DNA of 64,000 nt from CAVSRC01 sp963730325 (GCA_963730325.1 CAVSRC010000004.1:1-64000); one strand, 5' to 3'. Positions 24,123 through 32,286 are shown, numbered from the stretch's first letter. Translations and numbers: made by a program. The notes: a model not told the origin generated them from the sequence alone.

Positions 24123-25001
24123 TCAGTCCCCGTCAACCTCCCCCGGCCAGCCGAAGGTCGCCCAGCCGGGGATCGACAGGGAGAGCGTCGCCGCGCCGGC
24201 CGCGATCGGCGTGCCGGCATTCATGGCCTCTTTCGCCCGGTCGAGCCGGACGAGTGCCAGCGCCGTGTCGCCGCTCGACGAACCGAGAACGCCGAGCGCC
24301 TTGCCGCTGGCGGTCACCTCGCTCCCGGCGGCGGGGAGCGTTCCTTCGGCCGCGGCGATGACGAAGCGGCGGCGGGCGGTGCCGCGGTGCTCCATGCGCG
24401 AGACGACCTCCTGGCCGATATAGCAGCCCTTGGCGAAATCGACGCCGGCAAGCTGGTCCATGTCGGTGTCGTGCGGAAACGTGTCGCCGAAGGCGAAGTC
24501 GATGCCGCCCTCGGGGATGCCGAGCGGAATGCGGTGGGCGTCGTAATCGGCTTCCGTTGCCGGCGCGAAGCCGTGCAGCACCGGCGGCTGGTCGGCCGGC
24601 GCGATCGCCCGCCAGCCGAGCGCCGCCAGGCGCGGATCGGGCGCCGCCACGCCATCGATGTGATGCACGCCCTGCGGCCCCCACACGGCCAGCACCTGCA
24701 TCTCGGCGGAGACGTCCTCGACCGTCACATTGGCGCGCAGCTTGTAGAAGCCGAGACGCTTGACGAAATCGGCGGCAAGGTCGCGCGGCAGGTCGAACAG
24801 GAAGCGGTCGCCATCGCTGACCACGATGAAGTCGAACAGGATCTTGCCCTGCGGCGTCAGCAGCGCCGCGAAGACTGCCTGTCCGGGGCCGGCGCGGCTG
24901 ATGTCGGCGGTCACCAGATCGTTGAGGAATTTCTCGGCGTCCGGCCCGCCGACCGCCACCACGGCGCGGCGGGCGAGAACTGCAATCGAACCATCGCTCA
25001 T
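24123..25001 (-). CDS. ygfZ: YgfZ/GcvT-family folate-binding protein
   Basis: A 292-residue protein of the tetrahydrofolate-dependent YgfZ family, implicated in iron-sulphur cluster maintenance and tRNA modification. The signature KGCYIGQEVVSRM, with the conserved Cys, lies near residue 190. The N-terminal GcvT-like fold includes GGPDAEKFLNDLVTADI near residue 18 and LTPQGKILFDFIV near residue 47. Length is normal. It converges with the LuxR-type gene. Confidence 0.9.
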   Translation of the reverse strand: MSDGSIAVLARRAVVAVGGPDAEKFLNDLVTADISRAGPGQAVFAALLTPQGKILFDFIVVSDGDRFLFDLPRDLAADFVKRLGFYKLRANVTVEDVSAEMQVLAVWGPQGVHHIDGVAAPDPRLAALGWRAIAPADQPPVLHGFAPATEADYDAHRIPLGIPEGGIDFAFGDTFPHDTDMDQLAGVDFAKGCYIGQEVVSRMEHRGTARRRFVIAAAEGTLPAAGSEVTASGKALGVLGSSSGDTALALVRLDRAKEAMNAGTPIAAGAATLSLSIPGWATFGWPGEVDGD

Positions 25002-25208
25002 GGAATACTCCGCCCCGGCTGCGTTCTGAGCCTAACTAGGTGGCCGGGCGCGGCCGAGCAAGGTGGGCGAGCCATCGCGCAGGGCAGCGGGGTGCGGACG
25101 CCCGGCTGCGCTGGTCGACGTCGGAAGAGGCGTATCGCGACGGCATGAGCCGGCTGACCGGCCAGACCGCCTGGCGGGAATCGAGAGGATGATTCGTCGC
25201 GCCGGCGC

Positions 25209-25928
25209 CTACTCTCCGGCGAGGAAGAACTGCCACTTCCCGTCCGACGAGATGCCGACGCGGTAGTAGAGATAGGTGCCGTAGGCCTTCATGTCCTCGT
25301 AGTCGCCCGCATAGACCAGCTTGAACAGCTCGACCAGTTGCCGCGGCGACAGCTTGTCGACGGGGTAATAGGCGAAATAGGGCCAGACATACATCTCGTC
25401 CGTGCTGCCCGCATGCACATTGACGAAGCCGGCCTCCAGCACCTCGGACAGGATCGCCAGGATCTCGCGGCCGCCTTCGTCGCCGGAGGAGGACTTGAGG
25501 AAGGCGATCGGATCGCCATCGACCTTGTCGAGGCTGAGCTGCGGCGGCGGGTTGCCGGCCTCGATGATCGGCCTGAGCTTCTCGATGTCGCCGGTCGCCG
25601 CCGCGTCGATAATCTGCTGGCGCATGCGGGCTACCGGACCCGGCAGCTTGGAGAGGTCGTAGAGCACCTCGGGTATCGGCAGATCGGGCAAGGCCGCGGG
25701 CCGCGCGGCCGGTGCCGGCGCCGGCGGCTCCGTTTCGTCGGAGGGCACCGCCGGCATGCCCGGTTCGAAGCTTCTGTCGGGCGGACCGATGATGGTCTCG
25801 GTCTCGACGGGATTGCCCTGCGGCACCGCGCCTGCCGGCCCGTGCGCCGCGGCCACGGCAAGCAGCGCGGCGCCCAGCACAAGGCCGATAGCCCGCGAAG
25901 CGCGGTTCAACGGTGAAACCTGCCGCAT
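25209..25928 (-). CDS. Conserved periplasmic protein of unknown function
   Basis: A 239-residue protein with a signal peptide (SRAIGLVLGAALLAVAAAHG, cleavage likely after AGA near residue 34). A Pro/Ala-rich stretch to about residue 85 follows, then a folded part with DLPIPEVLYDLSKLPGPV, MRQQIIDAAATGDIEKLRPI and a tyrosine-rich end (YVWPYFAYYP, YLYYRVGISSDGKW). The MRQQIIDAA..GDIEKL segment resembles one ankyrin-like helix pair but no tandem repeats are seen. Rhizobiales carry similar proteins without known function. It is probably monocistronic. Confidence 0.78.
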   Translation of the reverse strand: MRQVSPLNRASRAIGLVLGAALLAVAAAHGPAGAVPQGNPVETETIIGPPDRSFEPGMPAVPSDETEPPAPAPAARPAALPDLPIPEVLYDLSKLPGPVARMRQQIIDAAATGDIEKLRPIIEAGNPPPQLSLDKVDGDPIAFLKSSSGDEGGREILAILSEVLEAGFVNVHAGSTDEMYVWPYFAYYPVDKLSPRQLVELFKLVYAGDYEDMKAYGTYLYYRVGISSDGKWQFFLAGE

Positions 25929-26085
25929 GGCGGCCCCTCACGCCCGGCGTCGTCCCGGAGCATCCTACGGCAAAGCAGCGGGGCGGGCCACCGGACCGAA
26001 GGTCGCCGGCCGCGGACTGCCCACCCTTCGCGGGCCGCCTGCGGCGGCCACCTCAGGACGTGGTCTCTCATGGGGGCGGTCGCGG

Positions 26086-26355
26086 CTACTGGACGGTGAC
26101 GTCGACGCTGAACTCGAAGGCTTCGATGCGTTTCGGCAGGGCGCGGGCAAATTCGGCGACCGCTTCCTCGCCATAGGCGGCGACCAGGTCCGACAGCGCC
26201 AGAAACAGGGCAGAGTTCGCCAGGATATCCGGGTCGATGCGCTCACCCAGGGCTTCGTCCCATGCACCGCTGAGATAGGTGAGGGCGAGGCGTTTCTTTT
26301 CGGCGATTGAGCGTTCTTCCTTGGCGGCCGGAGCCAGTTCGGTCGCTATTGTCAT
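26086..26355 (-). CDS. Small acidic conserved hypothetical protein
   Basis: An 89-residue, mostly helical, acidic cytoplasmic protein (EERSIAEKKRLALTYLSGAW, ALFLALSDLVAAYGEEAVAE). No signal or membrane segment. I do not recognise a named family. A CtrA-like TTAA-N7-TTAA site lies 92 bases upstream of the ATG, which may make it cell-cycle regulated. Confidence 0.72.
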   Translation of the reverse strand: MTIATELAPAAKEERSIAEKKRLALTYLSGAWDEALGERIDPDILANSALFLALSDLVAAYGEEAVAEFARALPKRIEAFEFSVDVTVQ

Positions 26356-26446
26356 GGTAGGGCCGCCCGCTGCGAGTCCGCTTGGTTAACAATTGCGCAG
26401 GGTAGCCATGCCGAGGGGGCCACGCCAGCACATCGTGAAGAAACGG

Positions 26447-26461
26447 TTAACGCGTCATTAA
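26447..26461. promoter_or_regulatory. CtrA-type site TTAA-N7-TTAA
   Basis: TTAA at 26447-26450 and TTAA at 26458-26461 are separated by exactly 7 bases (CGCGTCA). The site lies in the 140-base gap upstream of the 26086-26355 gene. This is the full-length consensus spacing for the alphaproteobacterial cell-cycle regulator CtrA. In GC-rich DNA a chance match is uncommon but possible. Confidence 0.4.
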
Positions 26462-26496
26462 AATCTTAGGGGATCGCGGTAACCATTTGTAAACCA

Positions 26497-27321
26497 TCAT
26501 TTTCCGTAACGGGCTGCGACTTCGGCGGCAATCTCCGCGCCTTCCTGGAGATAGCGATCCACAGCCAGACGGGCCGAATCGGTGCACACCCGGTAGACCG
26601 AACGGTAGCTCTCGTAGCCGCGGTTGTAGTGGTCGATCATGCGTGCCCGGTCCTCGGCGTGCGGCTGTTCGGCGTCGATCAGCGCCTGCATCTGGTCGCG
26701 CCATATCGCCCCTTCTTCGGTGCCGCACAGTTCGCGCAGGAACTGGACCGCGCCCAGAATTTCGGAGAGCCGCAGCAGGTCGGTCTCATAGGCCGGTATG
26801 GACGGGCCGGTGGTCTCGGCGCGCACGGGCAGGGACGCCGCCATTGCGATTGTCAGGGCCAGCGCGGCCACGATCCTTGAGGCTCTCACGAGCGTCAGTC
26901 CATGTGTCTCGATCACGCGGCGTGTATCCTCCGTCAGCGTCAGTCCGGCAAGCGTGTCGCCATCGATCCAGCGCGCATCGGCCGCATCGTCGCCCGCCGC
27001 GACTGTGCCGGCAACATAGCGTCCGGCGAAGACGGTGATGACGGCGTGCGATTGCACCGCGCCGGCGGTGTCCTTGACGATGATCTCCGCCATGTCGATT
27101 CGTTCCAGTCCGTCGATGTCGATGCCGGTCTCCTCACGAATCTCACGGATTGCGGCCGTCTCAAGGCGCTCGCCGAATTCCACCTTGCCGCCGGGCAGGC
27201 TCCACAGGCCGGCGAGCGGCGGCTTGCCCCGGCGCACGAGCAGCACCCTGCCGTCCCGGCGCACGAGCACGCTGACGCCGACGATCGGCCGTTGCGGGAG
27301 AATTTCGGGTTGAGCGTCCAT
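26497..27321 (-). CDS. Nudix hydrolase continuous in frame with a TIGR02301-type exported domain
   Basis: One uninterrupted 274-residue frame. Residues about 12-135 are a Nudix hydrolase with an intact box: GGKVEFGERLETAAIREIRE, then ETGID, so ADP-ribose or an oxidised nucleotide is a likely substrate. Residues about 145-274 match the exported TIGR02301-type proteins of Rhizobiales: a hydrophobic stretch (RIVAALALTIAMAASLPVRA) and the body ETDLLRLSEILGAVQFLREL with CGTEEGAIWRDQM. These are normally separate neighbours. Here either the two are fused, with the hydrophobic part as an internal anchor, or a second gene starts inside the frame at GTG 26889, where no clear ribosome-binding site is visible. 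A lost stop codon through sequence error is also possible. Confidence 0.85.
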   Translation of the reverse strand: MDAQPEILPQRPIVGVSVLVRRDGRVLLVRRGKPPLAGLWSLPGGKVEFGERLETAAIREIREETGIDIDGLERIDMAEIIVKDTAGAVQSHAVITVFAGRYVAGTVAAGDDAADARWIDGDTLAGLTLTEDTRRVIETHGLTLVRASRIVAALALTIAMAASLPVRAETTGPSIPAYETDLLRLSEILGAVQFLRELCGTEEGAIWRDQMQALIDAEQPHAEDRARMIDHYNRGYESYRSVYRVCTDSARLAVDRYLQEGAEIAAEVAARYGK

Positions 27322-27427
27322 CGCGCCAACCGTATCGGAAAGGCTGAGGCGAAGAAGCGGAATTGTTTGCTATCCTGAACGCCCTGTCGCGGCCACCCCT
27401 GTAACCCCACGACCACACCAGGCCACC

Positions 27428-28114
27428 ATGTGCGGACGTTTCGTCCTGACCGCCACGCGCGAAGAACTGGAAGCCCTGTTCGGCTATCTCGACGGCGAGG
27501 ACTTCCCGCCGCGCTACAACATCGCGCCGACCCAGCCGATCGCGGTCGTGCGCATGATGGGCGGCGCCCGCCGCTTCGCTCTGGTGCGCTGGGGGCTGGT
27601 GCCCGACTGGGTGGAGGACCCGAAGAAGTTCTCGCTCCTCATCAACGCCCGCGCCGAAGGGATTCTGGACAAACCGTCTTTCCGCGCCGCCATGCGCTAC
27701 CGCCGCTGCCTGGTGCCGGCCTCCGGCTTCTATGAATGGCGCAAGATGCCGGGCTCCAATTCCGGCAGGACCCGCCAGCCTTTCTGGCTGAGGGCCCGCG
27801 CCGGCGGGCCGATCGCCTTCGCCGGCCTGTGGGAAACCTGGCACGACCGCGATACCGGCGGCGAGATCGATTCCGGCGCCATCGTCACCACGCAGGCCAA
27901 CCGCACGGTGGCACCGATCCACGACCGCATGCCGGTGGTGATCGCGCCGGAGAATTTCGAGCAGTGGCTGACCGGCGACCCGGTCGAGGCGGGCGCGCTG
28001 CTCGGGCCCGCGCCCGACGACCTTCTCGAAGCGGTCGCGATTTCGAGCCGGGTCAATTCCGCCGCCAATGACGATCCTGGCCTCCTCGATCCAATCGAGC
28101 CGACATTGTTCTGA
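27428..28114 (+). CDS. SOS response-associated peptidase (SRAP/YedK family)
   Basis: A 228-residue protein of the HMCES/YedK family, which crosslinks to abasic sites in single-stranded DNA and protects them. The active-site Cys2 is exposed at the N terminus (MCGRF). Other key residues are the Asn in PRYNIAPTQP near residue 35, the Glu in VPASGFYEWRK near residue 104, and the His in APIHDRMPV near residue 162. The gene is divergent from the Nudix gene and lies 5 bases upstream of the LysE/ArgO exporter gene, which may be co-transcribed. Confidence 0.93.
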   Translation: MCGRFVLTATREELEALFGYLDGEDFPPRYNIAPTQPIAVVRMMGGARRFALVRWGLVPDWVEDPKKFSLLINARAEGILDKPSFRAAMRYRRCLVPASGFYEWRKMPGSNSGRTRQPFWLRARAGGPIAFAGLWETWHDRDTGGEIDSGAIVTTQANRTVAPIHDRMPVVIAPENFEQWLTGDPVEAGALLGPAPDDLLEAVAISSRVNSAANDDPGLLDPIEPTLF

Positions 28115-28119
28115 GCGCG

Positions 28120-28755
28120 ATGGACCCGTCCGCCCTGTTCCCGTCCGCCGTCGAGGGCTTCCTGCTCGGCGCCAGCCTGATTGTTGCCATCGGGGCGCAG
28201 AACGCCTTCGTTCTGAGACAGGGGCTGGCGCGCAGCCACGTCTTCACCGTGGCCAGCATCTGCGCCCTCTCCGATCTGGTGCTGATCGCCGCCGGGGTCG
28301 GCGGGCTTGGCACGCTGGTCCGCGAGGCGCCGTCGCTGCTGACGGCGGTCAGCCTGGGCGGTGCCGCCTTTCTCGCGGTCTACGGCCTCCTGTCGTTCCA
28401 CCGTGCGCTCCGGCCGGGGGCGCTCACCCCGGCCGACCGCGCGACGGCCGGGTTCGCCGCCACCGTCGCCACCTGCCTGGCGCTCACGTTTCTCAACCCG
28501 CATGTCTATCTCGACACGGTGGTGCTGATCGGCGCGCTCTCCGGCCGTCACCCCGGCGCCGGCGCAATCGCCTTCGGCGCCGGGGCGGGCCTCGCCTCGA
28601 TCATGTGGTTCTACGGCCTCGGCTACGGCGCCCGCCTGGCGGCCCCGATCTTCGCCCGGCCGAGAGCCTGGCAGGTCCTCGACACGCTGATCGGCGTGGT
28701 CATGCTGGCGATCGCCGCCCGCCTCGTCGGCGAGGCCTGGTCAGGGCTGCATTGA
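28120..28755 (+). CDS. LysE/ArgO family amino-acid exporter
   Basis: A 211-residue, six-helix basic-amino-acid exporter. The family opens with FLLGASLIVAIGAQNAFVLR near residue 11 and has FLNPHVYLDTVVLIG near residue 127, both hallmarks of LysE/ArgO. It probably exports arginine or lysine. The last 27 codons recur in diverged form at 31441-31521, marking a recombination junction. The first codon is ATG 28120, 5 bases after the SRAP stop. Confidence 0.9.
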   Translation: MDPSALFPSAVEGFLLGASLIVAIGAQNAFVLRQGLARSHVFTVASICALSDLVLIAAGVGGLGTLVREAPSLLTAVSLGGAAFLAVYGLLSFHRALRPGALTPADRATAGFAATVATCLALTFLNPHVYLDTVVLIGALSGRHPGAGAIAFGAGAGLASIMWFYGLGYGARLAAPIFARPRAWQVLDTLIGVVMLAIAARLVGEAWSGLH

Positions 28756-28778
28756 AGGCGCGTCGGCGCGGCCCTGCC

Positions 28779-29537
28779 TCACCACGGCACCGTCTCGTTC
28801 TCCCAGCGCGTGAAGGTTCCCGTCGGGCCGTCCGCGCCGGCGAGGGCGACCCGCACCGCCTCGCGCGCGCCCTCTTCGAGGGTCTCGGTGCCCTGATAGT
28901 TGTTGAGGTTGGTCCTGGTGAATCCGGGGGTGACGGCGTTGACCCTGATCCCTTCGGGTTCCAGCTCGATCGCCATGGCGACCGTCAACGCGTTGAGCGC
29001 CGTCTTGGAAGCGGGATAGACCGGGCCGAAGATCGCGCGGTAGGCGAACGCAGGGTCCGAATTCGTCGTCAGCGAGCCGACACCGCTCGATACGTTGACG
29101 ATGCGCGCGTTCGGTGCCTTGCGCAGGAACGGCAGCATCGCCTGGTAGACGGCGAGGACACCGAAGACATTCGTCTCCCACACCGCACGCACCTCGTCGA
29201 GTGGCACGTTGCTGGCGCGCGTCCTGGCGGCGTGCTCCTCGACGGTTGCACCGCGCGCCCGCCCCGTGTTCGAAATCGCCGCGTTCTGAATGAGCACGTC
29301 GAGGCGGCCGAATTCCTTGTCCACACGCTCCGCCGCCGCGGCGATCGACGCCTGATCCGTCACATCAAGTTGGAGCGGATGGGCATCCGCTCCGATACTC
29401 TTCGCGGCGGTCTCTCCTTTGACGAAATCGCGCGACCCGACCAGCACGGTGAAACCGTGCCCCACGAGATCCTTGGCGATCTGTAGTCCAATTCCCTGAT
29501 TGGCCCCGGTGACGAGGGCAATTGGCTTGTCCGGCAT
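28779..29537 (-). CDS. SDR family oxidoreductase
   Basis: A 252-residue classical short-chain dehydrogenase. The NADPH loop is TGANQGIGLQIAKDL near residue 11. NAAISNTGRA contains the NAG-like strand, and the catalytic Ser-Tyr-Lys are in NVSSGVGSL and the variant VYPASKTALNAL. The C-terminal block is RVNAVTPGFTRTNLN. ATG 29537 is chosen because AAGGAG sits 6 bases before it. It is the second gene of a minus-strand pair with the SDR at 29576-30574 and is probably repressed by the divergent TetR regulator. Confidence 0.9.
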   Translation of the reverse strand: MPDKPIALVTGANQGIGLQIAKDLVGHGFTVLVGSRDFVKGETAAKSIGADAHPLQLDVTDQASIAAAAERVDKEFGRLDVLIQNAAISNTGRARGATVEEHAARTRASNVPLDEVRAVWETNVFGVLAVYQAMLPFLRKAPNARIVNVSSGVGSLTTNSDPAFAYRAIFGPVYPASKTALNALTVAMAIELEPEGIRVNAVTPGFTRTNLNNYQGTETLEEGAREAVRVALAGADGPTGTFTRWENETVPW

Positions 29538-29575
29538 GGACATCTCCTTGCGGTCCTGGATGTGGAAGACGGTCG

Positions 29576-30574
29576 TCATTCGGCGGAGGGGATGGGCGCC
29601 GCCAGCATCTGTTCGCTCAGCGCCCACAGCCGCCTGGCCGACTGGGGGTCGATGGCGTGGGAGGTGATCTCGGCCGGAGGCCCTTCGGCGCTCATCGGCC
29701 TCACTTCGTCGTCGAGCGGCGAGATGTCGTTGTCCATGAGGTAGACCCCGCCGATCTCCGCCAGAAGCGGGCTGGTGGCGGCGAACACGAGGGTGCTTGC
29801 CCCCTGCTGCGGGGTCTTCTTGCCGTGCGCCGGATCGATGATTGGCCGGCCGGACTTGTCGATCAGCCCCATGGCGCGCAGGGCCTCTTCACCGGCCGAG
29901 CCATTGAGCCGGGTACCGACGATGACGCCCGGATGCACGGCGTAGCCGCGGATGCCGTCCTCGGCGTAGCGGCGATCCAGTTCGACAGAGAACAGCACGT
30001 TGGCCGTCTTGGATTGGGCATAGGCGCGGCCGGAATCGTAGCCTTCGGTGAAGTTCGGATCGTCCCAGTGGATGTCCGAGAAGCGCTGCGCGCCGGACGA
30101 CACGGTGACCACGCGGGCGCCATGGGCGGCGCGCAGCGCCGGCAGCAGGTCGCGGGTCAGCTGGAAGTGGCCGAGATGGTTGGTCGCGAACTGCGCTTCG
30201 TAACCGCGGGCATCGGTGAGCCGTTGGCGGGGCGGGGGGAGGCCGGCGCAGTTGATGAGACCATGGAGCGGACGCCCGCTGTCACGCCAGCCGGCCGCGA
30301 AAGCCTCGATCGAAGCGGGATCCATGAGATCCAGCCGAGCGACCTCGACGCCAGCGATTCCCGCCACCGCCTCAGCGGCGCGGGCGGGGTCGCGGGCGCC
30401 CACCGTCACCGAGGCGCCGGCCTTGCTGAGCGCCCGGGTGGCCTCCAGGCCGATGCCGGAATGCCCGGCCGTGATGATGATGTTCCGTCCGGTGAGATCG
30501 AGGCCGGCGAGCACGTCGTCGGCCGTCGCGGCGGCGCTGAATCCGGTGCCGATCGGGTGTTGCTTGTGAGTCAT
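29576..30574 (-). CDS. SDR family oxidoreductase, retinol-dehydrogenase-like
   Basis: A 332-residue extended SDR. The cofactor loop is ITAGHSGIGLEATRALS near residue 35. The substrate-side blocks are LINCAGLPPP, ATNHLGHFQL, VTVSSGAQR, and the catalytic YAQSKTANVLF. A C-terminal extension makes it longer than a classical SDR, as in the retinol-dehydrogenase/WWOX-like group. The ATG at 30574 is 123 bases from the divergent TetR start; the gap holds two inverted repeats. Confidence 0.9.
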   Translation of the reverse strand: MTHKQHPIGTGFSAAATADDVLAGLDLTGRNIIITAGHSGIGLEATRALSKAGASVTVGARDPARAAEAVAGIAGVEVARLDLMDPASIEAFAAGWRDSGRPLHGLINCAGLPPPRQRLTDARGYEAQFATNHLGHFQLTRDLLPALRAAHGARVVTVSSGAQRFSDIHWDDPNFTEGYDSGRAYAQSKTANVLFSVELDRRYAEDGIRGYAVHPGVIVGTRLNGSAGEEALRAMGLIDKSGRPIIDPAHGKKTPQQGASTLVFAATSPLLAEIGGVYLMDNDISPLDDEVRPMSAEGPPAEITSHAIDPQSARRLWALSEQMLAAPIPSAE

Positions 30575-30639
30575 GGGGGCTGGGTTCCTTGTCCCGTCAC
30601 GGGGAGTGGCCAAAGCCGCCGCGATGCCTTAAGGTGCAT

Positions 30640-30678
30640 AAGCGGAACGGTCGTCCGCTTTATATGGAACGATGTTCC
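30640..30678. promoter_or_regulatory. Two inverted repeats in the SDR/TetR divergent promoter
   Basis: AAGCGGA (30640-30646), seven bases, then TCCGCTT (30654-30660) form a perfect inverted repeat. GGAAC (30666-30670), GAT, then GTTCC (30674-30678) form a second. Both share a GGAAC half. They lie between the SDR and TetR starts, the usual place for a TetR-family autoregulatory operator. Confidence 0.55.
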
Positions 30679-30697
30679 GTTTAGCAAGAGGCAAAGT

Positions 30698-31345
30698 GTG
30701 TCCGGCGAAGCGAGCGGCAAGAGCGGCGACTCCGGAACCCGTCAGCGCGCGGATCGCCGCCCGCGTGCCGATGCCCAGCGCAACATCGACGCGCTGCTCC
30801 AGGCGGCCATGGCGGTGTTTTCGACCTCAGGAGTGGATGCGCCGGTGCGCGCCATCGCCGAGAAGGCCGGCGTCGGCATCGGCACCGTCTACCGGCACTT
30901 TCCGCAACGCTCGGACCTCATCGCCGCCGCCTTCCGGCGCGAGATCGACGCCTGTGCCGACGCCGCGCCGGCGCTCGCGGCGGAGCACCCGCCCGGCGAG
31001 GCGCTGGCGCGCTGGATGCAGCGCTTCGTGGATTTCGTCGCGGCCAAGCGCGGTCTCGGCGCCGCCCTGCATTCGGGCGATCCGGCCTACAAGCCGCTGC
31101 CGGCCTATTTCGATGCGCGATTCCGCCCGGCGCTGCAGAGCCTGCTCGATGCAGCGGTCGCCGCCGGCGAAGTGCGCGGCGGGGTCGAGCCGATCGAACT
31201 GCTGCATGCGGCCGCCAGCCTGTCCGCACCGGTCCGCGACGATCCCGAACAGGCGCGGCGCATGGTTGCCCTGCTGGTCGACGGGCTGCGTTACGGGGCG
31301 CCGACGCCGGCCCGCGGTGCGCGCAGGCGCGAAACGCGGGCCTAG
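30698..31345 (+). CDS. TetR/AcrR family transcriptional regulator
   Basis: A 215-residue regulator. The N-terminal HTH spans about residues 30-75: NIDALLQAAMAVFSTSGVDA, then AIAEKAGVGIGTVYRHFPQR. The C-terminal ligand domain includes RFVDFVAAKRGLGAALHSGD. GTG 30698 is the start, with AGAGG 7 bases upstream. It is divergent from the two SDR genes, which are its most likely targets; the ligand is probably an SDR substrate or product. Confidence 0.9.
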   Translation: MSGEASGKSGDSGTRQRADRRPRADAQRNIDALLQAAMAVFSTSGVDAPVRAIAEKAGVGIGTVYRHFPQRSDLIAAAFRREIDACADAAPALAAEHPPGEALARWMQRFVDFVAAKRGLGAALHSGDPAYKPLPAYFDARFRPALQSLLDAAVAAGEVRGGVEPIELLHAAASLSAPVRDDPEQARRMVALLVDGLRYGAPTPARGARRRETRA

Positions 31346-31440
31346 CCCGGGGCCGATCTTGCCCGAATGGCAGTGGGAGCGTGGCTCAGCCGGATGCCCG
31401 GCCGACAACATCAACCCGTATCCGGCGGAATATCCACCGG

Positions 31441-31521
31441 ATCCTCGACACGCCGATCGGGGTTGTGATGCTGGTCCGGGCCGCCCGCCTTGTCGGCGGG
31501 GCGTGGTCAGCGCTGCACTGA
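31441..31521 (+). pseudogene. Diverged remnant of the LysE/ArgO exporter 3' end
   Basis: The 27 codons ending at TGA 31519-31521 read ILDTPIGVVMLVRAARLVGG, then AWSALH. They align without gaps to the end of the exporter gene at 28675-28755 (VLDTLIGVVML..AARLVG, then AWSGLH). By eye about 15 of 81 bases differ. No start or upstream exporter sequence is present. It marks the right edge of the SDR/TetR insertion. Confidence 0.75.
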
Positions 31522-31535
31522 GGCTTCAGTGCAGC
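31512..31535. terminator. Perfect 10-bp hairpin between convergent ends
   Basis: GCTGCACTGA at 31512-31521 pairs perfectly with TCAGTGCAGC at 31526-31535 around a GGCT loop. It contains the stop codons of both the exporter remnant and the small minus-strand gene. No T run on either side, so termination is only a possibility. Confidence 0.35.
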
Positions 31536-31714
31536 TGCTTGTCCTCGTCGGCACGCACCGACGGGTCGCTGGCCGCCTGCTGGCGCTGCTGGACGAGGTC
31601 CACCAGCTCCGGGATGGCGATGCGATGGTACTTGGCCTGGAGCGTCTGCTCGAGAGCCTGGTCGGCCCGGGACCGGAAGGGTCTGAGCTCGACGAATTCC
31701 TTATTGCGCTTCAC
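31526..31714 (-). CDS. Small hypothetical protein
   Basis: A 62-residue charged, helical protein (RADQALEQTLQAKYHRIAIP, ELVDLVQQRQQ) from GTG 31714. It has no signal or membrane segment and no family I recognise. Its stop lies directly against the exporter remnant, so before the SDR/TetR insertion it was probably the convergent neighbour of the exporter gene. The GTG start and short length make it less certain. Confidence 0.45.
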   Translation of the reverse strand: MKRNKEFVELRPFRSRADQALEQTLQAKYHRIAIPELVDLVQQRQQAASDPSVRADEDKQLH

Positions 31715-31857
31715 GGGATTATCTCGTCGGTCTTCATTCTGTTTGCCCGGCGGCTCGGCCGCCGGGGCGTGTCAGTGGATACCGATTGCGGCGAATCCAT
31801 GTTGACACCGGCTCCTTACCGAATTCCTACGGTGCCCACATTGACAAGGATCATGCC

Positions 31858-32286
31858 TCACCAAGTCCACGTCAGGGGGTCCGGCATGGCCTCTGACCGG
31901 CTGGCGGCCATCAGCCCCCTGATCGCGCGCACGATCCACCAGACCGCGGTGAGAAGCAGGAGGATGATTCCGAGGCCGAAGGCCAGCACCAGAATCCCCG
32001 AAACGACGCAGTATAATAGTCCGATACCGGCGCTGCGCACCTGATAAGTGTAGTGCTCGGCCCAGATTCCGCTCACTTTCGGCCGGTTGATCAGGGCGAA
32101 GGCGAATCCGATGATGATCGGCACGGCACCGAAGGCCGGCACCAGGCCGGCCAGGTAGAGAACGTAGTTCGCCAGCACGTTCTGGCGGCCGGGCTGGATA
32201 TAGGGGCTGATGGCATCGAAGGGAGAAGACCCGTCGTCACCCGATTCGGGAGTGGGGGAGGGGGCGCCCTTTTCGTTGTCTGACAT
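31858..32286 (-). CDS. DUF4870-like small membrane protein
   Basis: At 142 residues it has a Ser/Pro/Asp-rich N terminus, then three hydrophobic segments: NYVLYLAGLVPAFGAVPIII with GFAFALI, GIGLLYCVVSGILVLAFGLG, and IILLLLTAVWWIVRAIRG. The order and the IWAEHYTYQVRSA loop fit DUF4870-type membrane proteins, whose role is unknown. ATG 32286 starts the frame. The gene diverges from the DUF1499 gene across about 200 bases in which I see no gene. Confidence 0.72.
   Translation of the reverse strand: MSDNEKGAPSPTPESGDDGSSPFDAISPYIQPGRQNVLANYVLYLAGLVPAFGAVPIIIGFAFALINRPKVSGIWAEHYTYQVRSAGIGLLYCVVSGILVLAFGLGIILLLLTAVWWIVRAIRGLMAASRSEAMPDPLTWTW

Noticed and set aside
26356..26496. A second small gene in the gap before the Nudix/TIGR02301 gene end
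   Set aside because: Only short frames without a ribosome-binding site; the gap is better explained as promoter DNA with the CtrA-like site.
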